NCBI GenBank assembly: GCA_900542235.1
Contig: UQNB01000081.1
Span: 1-8,899 of the forward strand
Source of the DNA: an uncultured Collinsella sp.
Lineage (GTDB): Bacteria > Actinomycetota > Coriobacteriia > Coriobacteriales > Coriobacteriaceae
Length of the DNA: 8,899 nucleotides
Direction: 5' to 3'
In this document: one piece after another, positions 6,151 to 8,899 of the stretch
Layout of the letters: the number at the start of each line of letters is the position of its first letter
How positions within the stretch are numbered: position 1 is the first letter of the stretch
Made by a program: the position numbers and the translations under genes
The notes under the pieces: model-generated
The model's input: the letters and a program-made list of their open reading frames with translations, nothing else
Database searches by the model: none
Told to the model about the DNA's origin: nothing

Positions 6151-6959
6151 AGCGTTGCAGCTTTCTCGCTCAAAGCCGATACCTGGGATTGCAACTCGTC
6201 ATCGGAGCGCTCGCTGGGGGCAAACCTCGTGCCGTACAGGAAAAACTCCACGTTGCCCTTGGCGCCATGGATGGGCGACACGCACACGTCAAGCGGGAAC
6301 AGGCCCTTGGCGGCAAAGAGCTCAATAGCCGCCACGAGCGTATCGTGGCGGACAACAGGATCTGTCACGATACCGCCCTCGCCCACCAGCGCTGCCGGAG
6401 CCTCAAACTGCGGCTTCACGAGCGTGCAGAACGACCCCGTCGGCGTCAGGCACGCCAGCACGGCGTCGATGATGTTCGCGATGCTCGTAAACGACACGTC
6501 GCACACGGCCAGGTCGATAGCGCCGCCGTAGCCGAGCTCGGGCAGATGCGTCACGTTGGTGCGCTCGTGGAGCGTCACGCGATCGTCTTGGCGCAGCGAC
6601 CAATCAAACTGGGCACGGCCCACGTCGACCGAAACGACCGTGGCGGCACCGCGCTTGAGCAGGCAATCGGTAAAGCCGCCGGTAGAGCAGCCTACGTCCA
6701 GGCAGGCAAGGCCCGTGGGATCGATACAAAACGCATCGAGCGCACCCTCAAGCTTAAGGCCGCCGCGCCCAACGTACGGAATGCGCCCCTTAACGTGCAG
6801 TGGCAGGCCCGGCATCACCTTAAGCCCCGGAGAGGTCAAACGCTCACCGCCGCTCGAGACCAAGCCGGCCATAAGAGTGCGAAGGGCATCCGCGCGATCG
6901 GCGCAGATGCCCTGTGAAATCAGTTCGTCATCGAGACGCACGCGTTTCATGAATGCCAT
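6147..6959 (-). CDS. tlyA: TlyA-family rRNA 2'-O-methyltransferase
   Basis: TlyA enzymes methylate the 2'-OH of cytidines in 16S and/or 23S rRNA using S-adenosylmethionine; loss in mycobacteria gives capreomycin resistance. The 270-residue product has an N-terminal S4-like RNA-binding domain (RLDDELISQGICADRADA, 8-25) and an FtsJ/RrmJ-type methyltransferase domain with the SAM loop DVGCSTGGFTD (88-98), VCDVSF (152-157) and VKPQFE (181-186). Candidate catalytic residues are K69, D154, K182 and E238, the KDKE pattern and, as I recall, the same numbering as M. tuberculosis TlyA. Start choice is uncertain. ATG at 6959 forms a TGATG overlap with the xseB stop; a TTG at 6962 and an ATG at 6950 are alternatives. 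None has a good Shine-Dalgarno site, so coupling to xseB translation is likely. The stop overlaps nadK by 4 nt. Confidence 0.93.
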   Translation of the reverse strand: MAFMKRVRLDDELISQGICADRADALRTLMAGLVSSGGERLTSPGLKVMPGLPLHVKGRIPYVGRGGLKLEGALDAFCIDPTGLACLDVGCSTGGFTDCLLKRGAATVVSVDVGRAQFDWSLRQDDRVTLHERTNVTHLPELGYGGAIDLAVCDVSFTSIANIIDAVLACLTPTGSFCTLVKPQFEAPAALVGEGGIVTDPVVRHDTLVAAIELFAAKGLFPLDVCVSPIHGAKGNVEFFLYGTRFAPSERSDDELQSQVSALSEKAATL

Positions 6960-7225
6960 CAACCATTCGTATCCGGGGATGCAGCCTGTTTATCTTGGGA
7001 CTCGTTTGCCGCATCCTCATCGTATTCCTGCTCGAGCTTGTCGGCCTCACGCGGCGTCAGCTCAAACTTGTCGACCATATCGACCGCACGGGAACCAAGC
7101 TCAATCGCCTCGTCAAACAAATCGAGCGAACGCTCCAGGGACGTATCCTTGGAGCGAACGGTGGCGATGATCTGGTCCAGGCGATCCGAGATCTCATCGA
7201 AGTTGCGGACGGAACCCTCTGGCAT
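6959..7225 (-). CDS. xseB: Exodeoxyribonuclease VII small subunit
   Basis: XseB is the small subunit of exonuclease VII, a single-strand-specific nuclease that degrades DNA to acid-soluble oligonucleotides. Multiple XseB chains bind the catalytic XseA subunit. The 88-residue product has the short helical-hairpin family pattern, with SLERSLDLFDEAIELGSRA at residues 29-47, then a second helix (about 48-65). An acidic, polar tail (66-88) looks disordered and is not conserved in the family. The ATG at 7225 has GAGGAG 5 nt upstream and lies 2 nt after the nusB stop. It overlaps the tlyA start by one base. The catalytic subunit gene xseA, often adjacent, is absent from this window and must be elsewhere if the enzyme is functional. 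Confidence 0.88.
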   Translation of the reverse strand: MPEGSVRNFDEISDRLDQIIATVRSKDTSLERSLDLFDEAIELGSRAVDMVDKFELTPREADKLEQEYDEDAANESQDKQAASPDTNG

Positions 7226-7227
7226 GG

Positions 7228-7815
7228 CTACTCCTCGACGGAGTCGGCCTCGACGGCCTCAGCAGCGTCCGGATCCTCGGCAAGTACACCGGCGGCAGCC
7301 TGAGCGGCAGCGACCTTGGCGGCCGCCTCGGCAGCCTGTGCCTCCTCGCGAGCGCGATCCTCGGCCAGCAGCTCTTGGTACAGGTCCTCGCCCGGCAGCT
7401 CCTCGCTGCGAGCGATCTTGCCCAGCACGCCGTTGACAAACGATGCGGACTGGTCGGTGCCATAAGCCTTAGCGATTTCGACGGCCTCGTTGATAACAAT
7501 AGCGTCCGAGACCTCCTCGTCGGTGAGGAAGCGCATCTCGTAGACGGCGATACGCAGCAGGTTGCGGTCGGCGCCGGGCATGCGCATAAGATCCCAGTTC
7601 TTGGCGACGGCGCGCAGGGCACAGTCGATGCGATCGATATGCTCGTAGGCACCGCGACAAAGCTCCAGCGCATAGGGGTCGAGGGGACCCTTCGAAATCA
7701 GGAAATCGCCCTCGAGGACGCGCTCGAGCGGACTGTCCGTGGCCTCGGCCTGGAACAGCAGCTGCAGCGCCTGACTGCGGGCAAGCGTGCGCCCGCGATA
7801 AACCTTAAGGCTCAA
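7228..7815 (-). CDS. nusB: Transcription antitermination factor NusB
   Basis: NusB binds boxA RNA with NusE (ribosomal protein S10) and supports processive rRNA transcription. The all-helical NusB fold spans residues 1-137. Recognisable segments are RTLARSQALQLLFQAE (9-24), GADRNLLRIAVYEM (81-94), the conserved AIVINEAVEIAKAYGT (105-120) and ASFVNGVLGKIAR (124-136). The remaining 58 residues (138-195) are an Ala/Glu-rich, probably disordered extension, making the protein longer than the usual 130-150. No ATG lies near the start. The TTG at 7815 is preceded by AGGAG (7826-7822) at 6 nt, which supports it well. It lies 3 nt after the asp23-family stop and 2 nt before xseB, in the middle of the operon. 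Confidence 0.94.
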   Translation of the reverse strand: MSLKVYRGRTLARSQALQLLFQAEATDSPLERVLEGDFLISKGPLDPYALELCRGAYEHIDRIDCALRAVAKNWDLMRMPGADRNLLRIAVYEMRFLTDEEVSDAIVINEAVEIAKAYGTDQSASFVNGVLGKIARSEELPGEDLYQELLAEDRAREEAQAAEAAAKVAAAQAAAGVLAEDPDAAEAVEADSVEE

Positions 7816-7818
7816 AGG

Positions 7819-8181
7819 TTACTCCTTGGGGAAAACGAGGCCGTCGATGCAAACGTCAACGCGCTCGACCTCGACGCCCACCTGGGCATCGATGGCGGCG
7901 ACCACGGCTGCGCGAACGGCCTCGGCGAGTTTCTTGAACGGATAGCCAAAGAACACCACGACACGCACGGTGAGTGCGAGCTTGTCGCCGATGACCTCGG
8001 CCTCGACCGCCGGCTCGGAAGCCGGGGCCTTGGACGAGAGCATCATGGAGACAAGGTTGGTGGCAAGGTCCTTGACGCCAACGGAGGCGATGCCCTCGAC
8101 ATCCGACACGGCGCGCGAGACGATGGCGGTCAGAACATCGGGCGATATACCGATGCCGTCAATCTTGATTTCCTGGGGCAT
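7819..8181 (-). CDS. Asp23/Gls24 family protein (YqhY-like)
   Basis: This 120-residue protein belongs to the Asp23/Gls24 (DUF322) family, which includes the S. aureus alkaline shock protein and B. subtilis YqhY. Family signs are ISPDVLTAIVSRAVSDVEGI (12-31), a central variable loop (49-62), the strand LALTVRVVVFFG (68-79), and a helix LAEAVRAAVVAAIDAQVG (85-102) ending in VERVDVCIDGLVF. Family roles include cell-envelope stress and, for YqhY, a link to acetyl-CoA carboxylase control; the exact role here is unknown. The start has a perfect AGGAGG 4 nt upstream. It sits 24 nt after efp and 3 nt before nusB, as in the Firmicutes yqhY-nusB arrangement. No signal peptide or membrane segment is evident, so it is probably cytoplasmic or membrane-associated through partners. 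Confidence 0.9.
   Translation of the reverse strand: MPQEIKIDGIGISPDVLTAIVSRAVSDVEGIASVGVKDLATNLVSMMLSSKAPASEPAVEAEVIGDKLALTVRVVVFFGYPFKKLAEAVRAAVVAAIDAQVGVEVERVDVCIDGLVFPKE
7822..7826 (-). promoter_or_regulatory. Shine-Dalgarno site fixing the nusB TTG start
   Basis: On the minus strand AGGAG ends 6 nt before TTG (7815-7813). The next in-frame methionine is residue 77, deep inside the conserved fold, so this site decides the unusual TTG start. It lies at the end of the preceding asp23-family reading frame, next to its TAA stop. Confidence 0.8.
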
Positions 8182-8205
8182 GAGTCCTCCTAGAAGAGTT
8201 GGTTG

Positions 8206-8769
8206 CTAGACGCGGGAGACGAACTTGCCGTCGCGGGTGTCAACCTTGATGACCTCGCCCTCGTTGAGGTACATGGGGACCTGGATGACAGCGCCGGTGT
8301 CGATCGTGGCCGGCTTGGTGGAACCCTGGACGGTGTCGCCCTTAAAGCCCGGGTCGGTCTGGACGATGGTGGTCTCGATGAACATCGGCGGGGTCACGCC
8401 CATGAGCTCATCGTCGGCGAAGAGCAGCTGGCAGATGTCGTTCTCGCGCAGCCACTTGGAGTTCTCGCCCACCATGTCCTCGGGAACGGGAACCTGCTCA
8501 TAGGACTCGTTGTCCATGAAGATGTAGTCGGTGCCATCGTTGTAGAGGTACTGGAACTCACGGGTGGTGAGCATGACGCTCTCGAACTTGGTGCCGGCGT
8601 TGCAGGTGTTCTCGACGACGCGGCCGCTCTTGATGTCGCGGGTCTTGTAGCGCACAAATGCGCCGCCCTTGCCCGGCTTGACATGCTGGAACTCGACGAT
8701 GGTGTAGACCTTGTCCTTAATGCGGAGACCGAGGCCGTTCTTGAAGTCGGCGGTAGAAATGGTAGGCAT
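8206..8769 (-). CDS. efp: Translation elongation factor P
   Basis: EF-P binds ribosomes stalled at consecutive prolines, next to the P-site tRNA, and restores peptide bond formation. The 187-residue product has the three beta-barrel domains of the family. The N-terminal KOW-like domain (1-62) carries the tip loop KPGKGGAF with K34, the residue that is modified in many bacteria and unmodified in some actinobacteria. The OB domains follow (about 65-128 and 130-187), and the signature region GSTKPATIDTGAVIQVPMYL is at 149-168. No modification enzyme gene (epmA, earP or ymfI type) is in the window. ATG at 8769 is preceded by AAAGG at 6 nt and fits the family N-terminus; the open frame extends 11 codons upstream without support. 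It is the first gene of the operon, downstream of the TATAAT at 8832-8827. Confidence 0.96.
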   Translation of the reverse strand: MPTISTADFKNGLGLRIKDKVYTIVEFQHVKPGKGGAFVRYKTRDIKSGRVVENTCNAGTKFESVMLTTREFQYLYNDGTDYIFMDNESYEQVPVPEDMVGENSKWLRENDICQLLFADDELMGVTPPMFIETTIVQTDPGFKGDTVQGSTKPATIDTGAVIQVPMYLNEGEVIKVDTRDGKFVSRV

Positions 8770-8826
8770 ATCGACCTTTCTTGTTATGGGCAGAACGCAC
8801 AAGCGTCCAAATTACATACGACCAAA

Positions 8827-8832
8827 ATTATA
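8827..8832 (-). promoter_or_regulatory. Promoter -10 box of the efp-recN operon
   Basis: A perfect TATAAT on the minus strand lies in an AT-rich stretch 57 bp before the efp ATG, placing transcription start near 8820 with a leader of about 50 nt. I could not find a convincing -35 box at 16-18 bp; the region there is GC-rich (around CTGCAG). No other good promoter is apparent between the seven genes, which agrees with their overlaps and short gaps. Confidence 0.6.
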
Positions 8833-8863
8833 CACTTGCAGACGGCGCCTGCAGCGAGCGCAT

Positions 8864-8899
8864 AAAAAGAGAATGCGGGGCGTCCGAATCGATCCGGAC
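8864..8899 (-). terminator. Probable half of a terminator cut by the window end
   Basis: GTCCG (8882-8886) pairs with CGGAC (8895-8899) around an 8-nt loop, and the left arm continues outward as GAGAATGCGGGGC preceded by AAAAA (8864-8868). On the minus strand the left side would read into a T-tract. If the bases beyond 8899 continue the complement, this is a long rho-independent terminator of a minus-strand gene lying upstream of efp. Confidence 0.5.

Noticed and set aside
5008..6531. A 507-codon plus-strand open frame spanning recN, nadK and tlyA
   Set aside because: It crosses three well-supported minus-strand genes and its translation matches no family I recognise. It is a codon-bias shadow.
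8770..8802. N-terminal extension of EF-P
   Set aside because: The 11 extra residues do not fit the EF-P N-terminus, and the ATG at 8769 has its own ribosome-binding site and puts the tip lysine at position 34.

Overview
The window reads as chromosomal DNA from a high-GC actinobacterium of the class Coriobacteriia, most likely Collinsella or a close relative. This is inferred from gene content, codon use and gene order, not from a database match. It holds nine convincing protein genes and no rRNA, tRNA, CRISPR array or transposase gene. Most of it is ordinary housekeeping DNA; the unexplained structure lies in the intergenic regions.

Left part (1-2319). A gene-free left edge carries a long inverted repeat (155-239) and an intrinsic terminator (241-281). 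These follow the 3' end of a minus-strand gene for a three-domain fructose-type PTS permease with domain order IIB-IIC-IIA. Across a 273-bp divergent intergenic region (2320-2592) lies a plus-strand RpiR/SIS-family regulator. That region contains candidate promoters, GAAAG-based repeats and dyads, and small hairpins in the predicted PTS leader. The simplest reading is a sugar-uptake gene controlled by its divergently encoded sugar-phosphate-sensing regulator.

Middle (3451-3671). The regulator and recN converge on a 221-bp gap. It is filled by a 156-bp element with perfect 27-bp inverted arms around an 11-bp-stem, U-tract hairpin that can terminate transcription from both sides.

Right part (3672-8899). 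Seven minus-strand genes form one tight operon, in transcription order efp, asp23-family, nusB, xseB, tlyA, nadK, recN. Junctions are 24 nt, 3 nt, 2 nt, a 1-nt TGATG overlap, a 4-nt ATGA overlap and an 11-nt overlap. One good -10 box (TATAAT) lies before efp. The products serve translation (EF-P), rRNA transcription antitermination (NusB), rRNA methylation (TlyA), DNA repair (XseB, RecN) and NADP synthesis (NadK), plus one Asp23/Gls24 protein. The first half resembles the Firmicutes efp-yqhY-nusB-xseB neighbourhood, without folD and xseA. The second half matches the tlyA-ppnK-recN trio of Mycobacterium tuberculosis. The right edge appears to hold half of a terminator for a further minus-strand gene outside the window.

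I found no strong candidate for a new multi-gene system. The best leads are the two long intergenic inverted repeats and the operator-like array upstream of the PTS gene.
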